Under the pieces are notes generated by a model, which was not told the DNA's origin, searched no databases, and saw nothing but the letters and a program-made list of their open reading frames with translations. Source: Ichthyophonus hoferi (Eukaryota; Opisthokonta; Ichthyosporea; Ichthyophonida; Ichthyophonidae). From it: DNA of 52,578 nt. Below, in pieces: positions 40,451-51,965 of this stretch. The position numbers were made by a program, and so were the translations under genes. Within the stretch, counting starts at the first letter, position 1, and every line of letters begins with the position of its first letter. The stretch is taken from NCBI GenBank assembly GCA_002751075.1, contig NAOQ01000122.1, positions 52,744-105,321 on the forward strand, in the 5' to 3' direction.

Positions 40451-40779
40451 ATCATACCAATTGTTATTACTAACGCTAGTACAGAAATGTCAATAATTGA
40501 TTGCGAAAATCAATTGGAAATCCTGAGGAACTGTGGACAAGTCCGCAGAACTCCCACAAATTTGTGTAAGTAAGAAAGTTGATTTCAGAACGTCAAGAAC
40601 AAGTGCAATAATTGCATATTTGGTACTATATCTAATATTTTTAATGTACGCATCTTACTACATCCAGACAAGTTAAGAGGTAAAAATATTGTTCAGAGTG
40701 TGTCGTGGTCTTTGATAAAAAGTATTGAAAATAGCTGTCAACAAAGATCGTATAAGAATAAGATAGAGTCTGTGTTTAT

Positions 40780-41035
40780 TATTATCATGTTTTGTGTATG
40801 CTCTGGAGTCGTAGTAATTATATCTTTGTTCTAATTCAGAAGGGGTGGATACTTTAATGCGCTTGGTTGCAAATGTAGGTCTGAACGAGCGAGCAATCTG
40901 GACACTAATTATTGTATACAGAGCCAGTGGTAGATTAGACATTACAATGACAATATGTTTATTACACATATATATATATTTAATTAAATGCAAAGTATTT
41001 TTGTGTGCGTTTACAAAAACTTTGTATTTTGGCAT
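40780..41035 (-). repeat. Right arm of the diverged inverted duplication
   Basis: Reverse-complement relative of 40090-40430. Ends a few dozen bases before the polyadenylation signal of the minus-strand gene. Confidence 0.6.
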
Positions 41036-41064
41036 TGATATCGCATATGTGTGAGCGGAGATCC

Positions 41065-41070
41065 TTTATT
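41065..41070 (-). terminator. Polyadenylation signal AATAAA (minus-strand 1021-residue gene)
   Basis: Minus-strand AATAAA about 147 bases after the stop codon at 41217-41219. Confidence 0.6.
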
Positions 41071-41216
41071 AATTGTTGCAATTTACATTTATACTGATCT
41101 ACTTTCTAGAATGTCTCTTAAGCCAGCTACCTCATTGGTGTAACTACTTTCAAATTGTCTGTTGACAAATCAATCTGTCAGGTTGAACCACAATTGAACC
41201 TTCTTGATCAATATTC

Positions 41217-44200
41217 CTAAGGTCGTGCTAGTTTTCTTCTCAGTGATTCACTGTGGGAACAAATATGAGTGGCCAATTTTAGATCACACTTACCGCTAGC
41301 TAGTGCTGATTAATTATAATGATGTAGCTATGAGTATATATTATATTATATATGTTATGTATGTACACATGCTAAAGCTTTAAAATAGTGGAAGAGTCCA
41401 TTGGTTATTCTAAATCCACCATGACCCAATTAATAGTTTACTCTTAAATATATTGTATACTAAAACATTACAATACATGTAGAGAGAGTATATGTGACTA
41501 TATCCTACCCGTAATAACTCAACACACAAATCCTTCTTTATATTTGAGTATACTTAATTCTACTCAATACAACACATTACATAACATAACATAGCATAAC
41601 ATAACATAATGAGTTGATTTGGCTTAGCTTAACTTAACTTAATATAACATAACACAACAATCATTATCTCACTTACTTTAATGCCATCAACGACTCGGTA
41701 ACATGATTTATTTTCTGATATGTTGGGCCACACTTGGTACAGTTCTTACAATCTTTACTAATTCTGTATGACTTTTTGACGTATGGGGATACTTTTGATA
41801 CCCGAGGTAGGACTTTAAAAGTGCAACCAATCTCGGTCAGTATAATTATCATGTGATTAGTTTATAAGGGTGAAAAGTTAATTGAAAGTGTAGCAAAAGA
41901 ATGTATTATTAGTGGGAGTGATAGGCCCACTTGAAGGGATGTACGACGAGGATTTCTGTAAATTCGGATTGGACACAGGACAACATTGAAATCTTTGGAG
42001 TATTTTAGGTACCAATAGAAACAAATAAATGAAACTACTATATTGACGTAGATATGGATTAATGGGATCAAAACAGTTGAAACTTTATTTAAATATAAAT
42101 ACTAGATACCAAATGCATTATACTAAAGTTTAAAATGGTGGCTACCCAATCACCCTCAGAGATAGTTTAATAAATATAAGTAGTTATAAAATATAATGTG
42201 TATGAATGTACCGTTTCACACATATTATTGAATATGCTAATAACATCTAAAAAATTGTATATGCATATGACTGAACATATTGACATTTGCTATTAAATAC
42301 AATCAACACATTTTTACAAGATTTGATATGCAAATAAATACCGATATATAAATAAGCACACAGTATTACTAAAAAGTAATGACTGTATAACATAATACAT
42401 ATATACATATATATAAACAAAAATACATACCCCAAACAAGTACAAGTAGTTTTATAGGTATTAATAGCCAATAGAAGATAGAGACCACCTGATCTGCCAA
42501 TTATCTGCTCGCCTGATGGGATGGCTTGTGGATGGTATGCTGGTTTACCATTGGCTGGGATTATTGTCTCTGGTCTGTGGGTAGATAAGACGATATGATT
42601 GGAAGTTTAATTTATATTTTTTTGAACGATAACACGCTTGTTTAAAAAGAAATAAAAAATTAACAATTGGTGCACCAATGGAAAACAAGACAAAACCTTA
42701 AACTGACTGTCTCCCTACAAGATTAGGGCTTATGATTGGTTACTTATCATGTACAGAATCAAGAATATGCATCAATTTATTTAAACTACGTATATTCATT
42801 AATTTCTTGCTTGCTACTAATTCCAAACAAACTAATATACATACTGTAGAGATAAAATGAAGTGTACGTAAGAACCTGGAGGCTCATGGTAAGGCCCTGA
42901 CGGCAAATTACCTTGCAGGCATTACATTTTAATATTTATTTACATGAAAATATGTATTTTCTGATAAGGGATATCTATATAAGACAATCTAATATGGCAG
43001 TGTATAAACAAATGAAAATTGTAGTCATTTGTATAATATAATTAGTTAGAAAATAAGATAAAAAGAAAAAACATGATGATTATTTTTAATAAAAGAAATA
43101 GGTACAAGCAAGAAAATCATTTATTTGAGCAAGGAAGACATTCTAACCCTACACCATTATAAAGGTTAATTCCACTTTGATCTTTATGTCTTGAAACGTT
43201 GATCTTTTTAATACAGAATATTTCATTGGTATGCGTCTGTATAGCTGAGATAATTGAACTATATAGCAATCCAATTAAGCCACACTTAGTATCATTATCG
43301 TTTTTTGATCAATGCCACCACTGGGATACTATTTCCTGTTGGCCTCACTACAGATAAGGAGAGAAAAGACTCAGAGACAGAGATAGAAATAACAGACTTA
43401 CCCTGATTGGTCCCATTTTACCACGTCATCATATACGTCACTATACATATCTAGGACGTCATCTAATTCTTGTTGTGAATGGGTTGTGGGCAGTCCAATA
43501 ATTGTAGTTGCACAGCTTGGAGGAGCATCAAAATTTTGATCATTTCTGTAAGCAAAAATATCTTAGATACTGGGCAATTTCAGTCAATAAACGATAGTTA
43601 TACAGATTGCTATTGACCCTTTACACCTTAATAGGCTATTTTAACTGGATAGAAAAATGATTATTTAGTAATATAAATTGTGTTAGTATTAAATATCAAA
43701 AAATACAAATCCCTTCTATGCTCAATTAAAATTTTATAGTTATATCAAAAGCACCACACATACTCTGGTTTTTAATGTAAGTATATTTACAAAGATAAAG
43801 TAAACGAGCGTTAAATTTAAGCATATAAGCATATAAGCTACTTTAAGAAGTCGGGTTGATCATAGGAAAAAAATATATTAAAAGAGACAAGCTGAACATG
43901 TACATTAGTATTAAAAGATTCTACGCAAACATACTTCATACTTACATGTCTTGGGTTGTATTACCCTTATATTCTACGAGTTTCTTGTGATTGTTTTTGT
44001 TCCAAGAGCGCTTTTCTTCCTCATTCATATGGTTTTCTACTGGTAGATTACTGTTATCAATATTATCTTTTCTTTTAATGTTTTTACTAGAATCTGTTTG
44101 ATATGTCACTGTTATACCCTTACCTACAGTGATCTTTTCTTTTAATAGAATTTCATTGATACTGTTTCCATCTCCTCCTTTAAATACTGTATGGTCAAAT

Positions 44201-47116
44201 TTATTAATATCTTTCTTTGTTATATTATTTTTGTCTAGGCAACTCTTTGGGGTAATTAAGGCATTATAATTCTTCTTTTCTATTTTATTTTCCAATAAAG
44301 GTTCCCTATTTTTGTCTCTTTCCTCTTTTGGTTGAATACAAACAATTTTTTCTACATCCTTTTTCAATAATATTATCCTATTATCTCTCATTTCTTCCGT
44401 TAAGAGTACGCAGTTTTTTTTTTCTGTTTCGTTTGTTATTAGTGAATCACTTGTGTTAAATTTTAATTCCCTTTTATCTAATGTATTGTCACTTTGGTTG
44501 GTCTCCTTGGTCAACAATTTATTCTCTACCTGTGACATTTGACCCTTTCCCTCGTGATATTTCTTTATATCTCGTATGTCCCTATTAGGGTTATCTATCA
44601 AATCCGAATCTATCATAATTTCTTTGTTTACATTGCTATGCACTGGATGAGATATTATCGAGGTGTCCACTTTGATTGGTTCAAGGCCAGTATTCTTAAG
44701 TAGACATTCATGTGCACCAATAGGACTAACTGATGTTTTTCTAAATGCAATTATTTGTTTATCCTCCCTAATGGGACAACTAGCTGTTGAATTTGTGCTG
44801 GGATTACCAATTGATAATTTTGTTGTGACGTTAGTAGTCTTGATTGGAGAAACGTCATCAGCCATACAAGGTACAGTAGCTTCTTGGTTGACACTTCTTG
44901 TACAATTATTATCCTGAAAAATATTTTGAGCAAACTCAATTTCCTGGCCTTTGCTATTTGCGTTAAAGTCCATTAGCATCTTCTTTTCCATATTGACTGC
45001 ACCATTGCTACCAGCCTGTGTAGTCGTACTAGAGGGAGTTGTAGTGGGGTTATTATGGTCAGTAAAAACATCATAGCAATTGTTGATAGGCCTGTTAGTA
45101 ATAGCATTGCATGAACTAACATCTATATCTTGAACAATAGGTGATATTTTATGTTCATTAATAATATCAATAATAGCTGGAGTTGATTGGGTCGTCATTA
45201 CGTTTTCAGTGTTTACGATTAGGTCTACTTTGATTTGGTTTGTATCACTGATAATGGCTGTTTCAACTACAGTTATAGCATCCTTATTATCTATCGGAGT
45301 ATCTTGATCAGCTATCCTATTTAATAACTGTCTACTCTCATAATTTTCTGCATGTGATTCCAATATACTATTGTTTCCTATGAGTTCTTTTTCTGTAGTG
45401 ACATCATATATTTCTTTTTCATTTTGCTGCAAAAGACAAGATCTTAACTCATTATGTGCTATATAATCTAATCGTATTCGCTTCAAATTCGCAAGACCTT
45501 CCAATTTATTTTTACAGATATCCTCTACCTGGTTATCCTCATTGTTTACATTCTCTGCTGTCCGTTTTGTTCCATTACTATTATCCGTAACTACCACCCT
45601 TTTATGCAAAGAAACTTTTGCAGATGACACCATGCCCATCTTCTCATATGCTATCTCACTATCTATACTTTTATTTATTTGTTTTTTTTCTAATATATTT
45701 TGGAGGTCAATTTGACTACATGACTCAGAGTTACAGTTTTTATTGGAGTAGTTGTTTTCATTTGTAGTCCATTCATTTTGAGCTGAACCATAGGGATTTC
45801 TCAAAAATGTGAACTCCGTTTTAACCGGTTTAATACACAACAGGGATTGGGCAGTATTCAAGCTTTTATCTCCTAAATAATTTCTTCCATTGGCTTTATT
45901 TTTAAAATTATTCCAATCTAAAGGAACATCTCTTAATGACTTATCCAATTCCTTTTCTGTGCTTATGATATGCATGTCTTGATTTTTTTTGGTGCTTTCA
46001 ATTACAAGGTCATTCTTAATGGTCTTGTTTTTATCTGTTTTATTTTCATGTATAGTAGCTGCAGTAAAATTATCTGTACTTATCATACATTGACCTATGT
46101 TTGTGTTGTTTATAGAAGAGAATGAAGTATATTGTTGTTCTTCGTGACATTTAGCATTCGTTTCAATGCAAAGTTTATGTATAGATAGTACAGCTACTTG
46201 TTCCAATTTTTTGTTTTCAGTTTGTAATACAGGCTCGTTTATATTGCTGATTGCTGTTTCCTTTTCTTTTTCCTCTTCTGGTTGGTCTGTTTTGGTTTGA
46301 TCATTAACTATTTGTAACGACATTATTTTAGGTGCGTCTTTTTCTCTACTTTTAGTTTTCAATGATAGGCTAGCTATATTGTCAGTGACTTCTTTTTGTA
46401 TTTTCTTTTCTTTTTTTTCTATTAATTGATTCTTAACAGAATCATTGGTGTCAGTTATAGTCGGACTAAGCGTAGATGAGTCAATAGCAGTTGTAGATTT
46501 TCTTCTTGTCCTTGATTGGCGGGCTGTAATGGAGTTGGGAGTTTTATTGGCTGTCAAATCCACCGTGTTTATAGATCCACATGATCTGCAGGCAAGGAAT
46601 CCAATTATTGGTTGTTTTCTGCTGTATTTCTTTACAGTAAAGTAAAATAGTGTTTTAAGACAGCCCAGTAATTTGTTTTGGTTTATGCATATATAAAACC
46701 CCTGGTGGAATTTTAAAATATTATAACATTTAGTGCTATAGAATATATATTTTACAGTATTAACGTATAGTACTTATTCAAATAACCTGAAATGCTTGGT
46801 TTTTTTGCTACTATATATATATATATATATGTTTGTTTAGGTATAAGTTGTTTATGTGATATTAGCTGCCTACAGTGCAATCGAGCGTGTACATTTACAA
46901 ATGAAAGCATAATGCAAACATTTACTTGTAATATTTTAAGAAAACACAATAGCTTAAATGTAGTATAACTGAGTTAGCTTGACGTTATTAAAGTTTAATT
47001 GGAGCAATATAAAAAGTATAGTAATTCTTGGAGTTTATTAGCAGAAATACAGGTATAACAATTCAAAATTGAAAATATAATAAAAAATACCTTTTACGGC
47101 CTCTAGTGAGCACCAT
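41217..47116 (-). CDS. Large disordered protein with C-terminal cysteine module, function unknown (1021 aa)
   Basis: Six exons, transcribed right to left, in perfect phase: 47091-47116, 43946-46585, 43402-43545, 42489-42574, 41677-41812, 41217-41250 (3066 coding bases with stop). The first exon gives MVLTRGRK. The 2.6 kb second exon encodes about 880 residues rich in N, K, T, S, E and D with basic runs near the start (SRTRRKSTT) and little hydrophobic content, so largely disordered. The last four exons look folded and conserved: HSQQELDDVLDMYSDVYDDV (about 909-928), then PSGEQIIGRS, then KSYRISKDCKNCTKCGPTY (979-997, with C-x2-C-x2-C) and a charged helical end, ESLRRKLARP. The ATG at 47116 is supported by a phase-matched donor; the giant frame has no ATG of its own near its 5' end. 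It also stays open upstream of the acceptor at 46586, so a longer form is possible. The exon ending at 42489 uses a weak gtggtc donor; an alternative gtaaac donor would delete about 20 residues in phase. I do not recognise the family; nuclear location is a guess from basic tracts. Confidence 0.82.
41561..41660. repeat. Pentanucleotide (ACATA/AACTT) array in intron 5 of the minus-strand gene
   Basis: ACATA-type units from about 41568, then TTAAC/TTAGC units to 41660. Same 5-base period as the arrays in EXOC7 introns. Confidence 0.85.
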
Positions 47117-48603
47117 TCTGTGTACCTTGATTTTCTTTTTTGATATAAGAGGACCCCAGAAATAGTGTTTTTACGCTACTATTAAAAGAAATACTATAAA
47201 AAACTATACATAAATATTTACATTCCTTATCGCGACCTCTCAACTTCAGTCTATACTTAAGCAAACTAAATTGCTGCTTAAATACACAACAATAGCGTGA
47301 TGTATATGCCTTTTATAGTTACGTTTGTAGCACAACTATTTTAAAAAACGTAGTTGTACCTGAAAAGAAACAGAGCGGTCTAAAGCTTTAAATTCCACAT
47401 TGGGATATAGGCAGTTGATCCAACTATTGTCTACTAGCCTAATATAAACAGGCATGCATGTTCTCTTTGCAAGTATGTGGAAAATTTAACTAGAATCTTA
47501 TATTTAGAAAATGAATATGTATTATTAAGTAGAGATGGTTTTGGTGGCAGGATTTGTAACACAAATATGAAAAATAAGTAAAATGCAAACGGCTTCAAGT
47601 AAGAAATTCAATCTTATGAGTGTAAAATTAGAAATATATATGCATTGCAGTGACACTAATCAGTTATTTTTGCTTATACCAACATAATAATAATAACAAT
47701 AATAATAATAATAAAAGCAACAAAATTATAAACTATGCAAAGAAGATAATTATAAAGCCCGCGTGATTTATTGACACTATGCTGTGAATCATATTTTATT
47801 ATATATTATTTTAATTTCCTTTCTTTGCTTTTTGTAATATTACAAAAAAGGGCGGGAAACTTACACCAATCAATTGATGCATATTTTATAGATTAACAGC
47901 CCACAGTGCTTTATTAAATGATGATTTTAAGCCAATTACATCTATTATATGTATAACCAATCAGCAGTGGCTCTGCATTTAGGGCTAGAGGTTAATTCTA
48001 TTTTGGAAAAGTAAATGTGGCGATTGTGCGTCTTGGAATGCGAAGTTTATAGAAAGTAGTAAGCATTATGATATTATACTTTTAATTTCAAATAAGTGAT
48101 AATATTTATTTTTTGTTTAATATTAATTGTGAAACAATTTTCATATTTAACAATTTACTTAGTATTTAATATTTAATTTTCTTCCTTATTTGTTTTTTAT
48201 TGAAAATTGCGATTTTATCTGCAATTAAGGTATTTTGTAATCAAGATATAAGCGCAATATGCTTCCAGGGCAATGTGTATGTACATGTGCGACCATTTTA
48301 TATACGAACATAGAAAGTAAATAATGCTATATATTACAGCAGCAATTTGGTATGAAATTTATGGTACACATAAACATTTTATTTCATTTTCTCTACTTAT
48401 CTCCTTCTATGTTTGACCTCTCTGTGTCAAACACATAAAATATATGTAATTACAGTTATTTTTCCTTTGTACTCACCTACACATTCCCATTTACTCCAGT
48501 GTGTTATATATGAGATCATTTGAAAGCACTTATCCCCACTTCATCCTTAAATTGTTTTACAAGCAAACTAACACGCATTACTCTAATCATATTAGTACCA
48601 AAC
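47117..48603. other. Divergent intergenic region shared by the 1021-residue gene and the lysine-rich gene
   Basis: 1.5 kb between two start codons pointing away from each other. It has an AAT microsatellite (about 47685-47712), a 20-base perfect palindrome TTTTTGTAATATTACAAAAA (47829-47848) and, directly after it, an E2F-type site (47850-47859). Several CCAAT motifs lie between 47870 and 47970. Likely holds both promoters. No further exon seen. Confidence 0.6.
47850..47859 (-). promoter_or_regulatory. E2F-type site (TTTCCCGCCC) in the divergent promoter region
   Basis: Minus-strand TTTCCCGCCC is a full E2F consensus, roughly 740 bases from both start codons and adjacent to a perfect A/T palindrome. 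Confidence 0.45.
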
Positions 48604-51600
48604 ATGAGCGAAACTGTGGATTCTGCTGACTTACAATTGAATGATGAGACATTGGCACTAGTAGATGGTTGGCTAGGGTTAGCCCCTGGGTCAACTACCT
48701 CTGTGTCCATCCCCGAGCCACCCACCACCCGCAATGGAAGGTATGCATTATAATCTGTCCTTATAAATAAAATTTATTTGTTATAATTGAACAGGGGTTT
48801 AACTTAAGTGAGCGGTGATTGTGGTTTATATTCTTTGTTGTGAATGCAAGTGCTTTATGTTAGGGTGAAAGTGTGTCTTAGCATGGCAAAGTCATCGTGC
48901 TTTTATATATCCCTATGTATGTTAATCGCTTAAAAAACTACGCAAATGCTTTTATAAAGACCAGGTTGGAAGAGAGATACCCAAAAGGAATGATATATAT
49001 ATGTGTGTGTGTAGGTGTACGCATGTGTGGAGATGTATAGTATCACTATCATATTGCCTGACCCCACCATCTTCTCTTGCTACCTATCTTTTATCATATC
49101 CCTTCTTAACCAATCACAGACTGGGATTAGGTGCTAAATACATCCCTCATAAACCCACTGCTGCTACTTCTGATAAAATAGAAGCGAAGTTGAAACAGAA
49201 GTTGAAAAGAAAAAGAAAAGGAAATGAGTTTGATGATGACGAACAAGAAGAAGGTAAGCTTACAAGTCTTGCTTGTTTGTCGCTTATTTTTTTCTCTCTT
49301 TTCTTTCACTGGTTTTATTTTTAACCATGGTGGATTCTAATATGATATTCCTCCTAGTGTGTGAGGATTGTGTGATATATTTAAAAAACGGCTTGGTACT
49401 TTGTAACCTATATATATGCCTTTAAATATTTTAGTTTTATATTTGTATTATTAAAGATAAAAATAATTGGTCAATCAATCCAGCCTATAATCAGCAATAA
49501 CTAAAACCATTTGGTTCAACTGTCCACTACAATTTAATCACATACGACCTGAAATGTACTGAAAAATATCAACATGATATAAGCAATCAGCTATATGTAC
49601 ATATACAGGTACTGATTATTATGTATACATATATGCATATATCAATTCATTCACCGTGTGTCCTGCGATTGGATTAGCACATTGATTGGATAGTTTAACA
49701 ACCAATAGGCACCTATAAGTCATCATAAATGTCACCATGTTTATTATATGATAGATGCGCGTGGTATGGTGGTACGGATATCTAACATATTGAAAATTTT
49801 AAATTTATCATAGCCAATAAGAATGTCCAAGTGGCATCTGACTCCGAGGATGAAGGAAGAGGAAAGTCTACCAATGGGAAGAAAAGTGTCACTGGTAAGT
49901 GTTTTGATAGATGGAGTGGGGGAGGTTGCTTGATATGCCTTTTTATCTTCAAAATGAGAAATTTAATTCTAAAAAATATGGATGTTCATCTTCAAAATGG
50001 AAAATTTTAAACTTGAGTAATGTGAATTCTCAAAAAGATAAAATTAAGCTAACAATTAATATAAATGATAATTAACCACAACAACTAAACTCATGCCACG
50101 TTGTACAGAAGCCCAACAAGATGAGTGGTCGATTTGGTTGATTCTCACATTGAAGTTTAAAATTCTTATTTTAAAAATAATAATAATAATAATAATATAT
50201 ACATACAATTAAAATTCTCATTTTGAAGATAAAAAAGTATAGAGAAAGAGTGACAGTGGATGAGAGAGACAGAGAGTATCCTTGCATACATATATTTGCA
50301 CCAGAAAAAAATATTGAGTATGTATGTACAGATAAAAAGATATTAAGGCCAATTTTCAGGCATAGTATACCTATACATGCCCACATACATTACAGATCTT
50401 TTGGCTTGATATAGTGTAATACATAAATAGTAATGTGGTATTATAGTATTATATATGATATGCCTATACGCACATACCCTATACTATATATTATGCACTA
50501 TATTAGTATATTATTATACATCATCCTCTAATTGGCGTGTGTTATTCCAGACATGTTTGACCTTGTCAGTGCGGCTGATAAGAAGAAGCTTACTAAGGGT
50601 GAACGTAAAAGAAGAAAGAAAGAGCGTGAGGCAGCTGCTCTGGTGTCTTCTGATGCTGAAAGTGTAGTTCTGTTTTCTACTACTGCAAAAAATGATAATG
50701 ACAAAGAGGAGGTGGTGGGGGATAGTAAGGCTGTAGAGGTTGTAGCGCCTATAAAGGAACAGATAGAAACTGTGATTGAAAAGGTGGATATTGTGCCACA
50801 GAAGGAAGAGAAGGAAGAGGGTGTAGTGGATAGTGTTGAAGAACAAGAGGAAGTGGTAGCGAAGGAGGCAGAAGTACCAGTACCTGTAGAAGGAGAGAAA
50901 AAGAGGAGAAAAAAAAAAAAAACCAAAAAAGAACACACTGAGCAAGTGGGACAGCAACAGAAAATAATAGTAATAGGTGACAATGCACCAATCAGCATTA
51001 CTCAACATGATACCCCTACCGAGTCCATAGTAACACCAGTTTCTGAATCTTCAATCACATCTATTATTAATAACGAGGCCATTATGGAAGTAACTGACGA
51101 TCAGCCAATGAAAAGGAAGAGAGACGAAGAGGCAAACGAAGGTAATGATACATCTGTCAAAAAGAAAAAGAAAAAATCTAAAAGTAAAGCCAACCAATCA
51201 ACGGCTGTGGTTGACATTGTTGTCAAGGATACCCACGAGGAAGAGAATTTGAAGCCTACCGAGCTATCACTGAAGAAACTCAAGAAGAAAAAAAAAACCC
51301 CTGTGTCTGTAAAGGAAGAGAAAGGTAGGGAGGATTTTAGTGTTGAGCTGTGTTGGTTTTTTTTTAAATGTATTCTGTATGCTTGTGATAAGGATTTTCG
51401 ATCCAAATGATAAGCTTTGCGATCAAAAGAGGAACAAATATATAAATTGAAAACATTTACGTCTTTTATTGTAGTAAAAACTATTAGTCAAATTTTTTCT
51501 TATCTGTGATATATATATTAAAAAACTTGGCAAATTAAACCTTTGATTGCGAAACTTATTACTTGGATCGAAAACTCTTGTAAATACACATAGTTGGTAG

Positions 51601-51965
51601 TTATATAATGTTATAGATATCAATTATAGGCTCTGCGCTGTTATTATATATGAAAAAAGAAGACAGCACAGGGCTCTTGTTTTAGTTTGTTTATTTTTTA
51701 ATATTCTTTCTCTTTTTTTTTTTTGGTATTATTGCTATATTTTTTATTAATTGGTTTTATTGCCATCGTTGGATTGGGATACTATAGTGATTATATTGAT
51801 ATAGGTAGGATCAGGAGAGCATATATTGTTATGATTGGTTGACATTAATTATCATTACTATTTATAGTTGAGAAGGAAGATGATACTGCTTCAACAGACC
51901 AATCAGTGCCTAGTTTCTGGATTGACACTTTCCCCGAACCACCTGTTCTCACTGATGATTTAGAG
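48604..51965 (+). CDS. Lysine-rich, probably nucleolar protein (first 408 residues; 3' end beyond reach)
   Basis: Exons 48604-48740, 49120-49253, 49814-49894, 50551-51324, 51868-51965 join in phase with no stop. The N-terminus has ETLALVDGWLGLAPGS (about 15-30), SIPEPP, then RLGLGAKYIPHKP (46-58), followed by KLKQKLKRKRKG. This acidic helix plus W-L plus L-G-L-G-A-K arrangement reminds me of the small DUF3245-type family, but I am not sure. Exon 4 (residues 119-375) is charged and repetitive: KKLTKGERKRRKKEREA, long E/V stretches, and blocks KRRKKKKTKK, KKKKKKSKSK and LKKLKKKKK typical of nucleolar proteins. Exon 5 ends PSFWIDTFPEPPVLTDDLE. Acceptors near 52254 and 52484 are possible final exons but neither is convincing. 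In-frame ATG at 48520 is an alternative start; 48604 is chosen because the acidic N-terminus begins there. Confidence 0.8.
49941..50234. repeat. MITE-like inverted-repeat element, family C (intron 3 of the lysine-rich gene)
   Basis: Left end TTTTATCTTCAAAATGAGAA and right end TTCTCATTTTGAAGATAAAA are inverted repeats of about 28 bases with one mismatch. Further imperfect copies of the same arm lie inside (CATCTTCAAAATGGAAAATT at 49987 and its inverse near 50155), so the element can fold on itself repeatedly. Contains an AAT run; no coding capacity; target-site duplication not clear. Confidence 0.7.
51393..51577. repeat. MITE-like inverted-repeat element, family A, copy 2 (intron 4 of the lysine-rich gene)
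   Basis: 185 bases with about 36-base terminal inverted repeats: left GATTTTCGATCCAAATGATA..., right (reverse complement) GAGTTTTCGATCCAAGTAAT.... Shares arms and the internal TCTTTTATTGTAG block with 2668-3000 in the FMO intron. Shorter and more compact than copy 1. Confidence 0.75.

Larger units (their letters stand above)
38263..41216. other. Convergent intergenic region between EXOC7 and the minus-strand 1021-residue gene
   Basis: Contains the EXOC7 3' UTR, a short TAAACA array (39141-39170), a stretch of unassigned coding-like sequence (about 39350-39966), a 142-codon open frame (40022-40450) inside a diverged inverted duplication, and the 3' UTR of the minus-strand gene at its right end. 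Confidence 0.7.

Noticed and set aside
43402-43545. Cluster of GACGTC/TACGTCA motifs considered as CRE sites
   Set aside because: They lie in a coding exon and arise from repeated Asp-Val codons (DDV, SDV).
46586-46700. Upstream extension of the giant exon giving a second Cys-rich segment (FLACRSCGS)
   Set aside because: The sequence before the AG at 46586 looks like an intron end (ATTGG, pyrimidines, TGCAG) and the 26-base first exon joins exactly in phase; kept only as an alternative.
50514-51008. Long minus-strand frames (up to 164 codons) full of F, S and L
   Set aside because: Antisense shadow of the K/E-rich exon of the lysine-rich gene.
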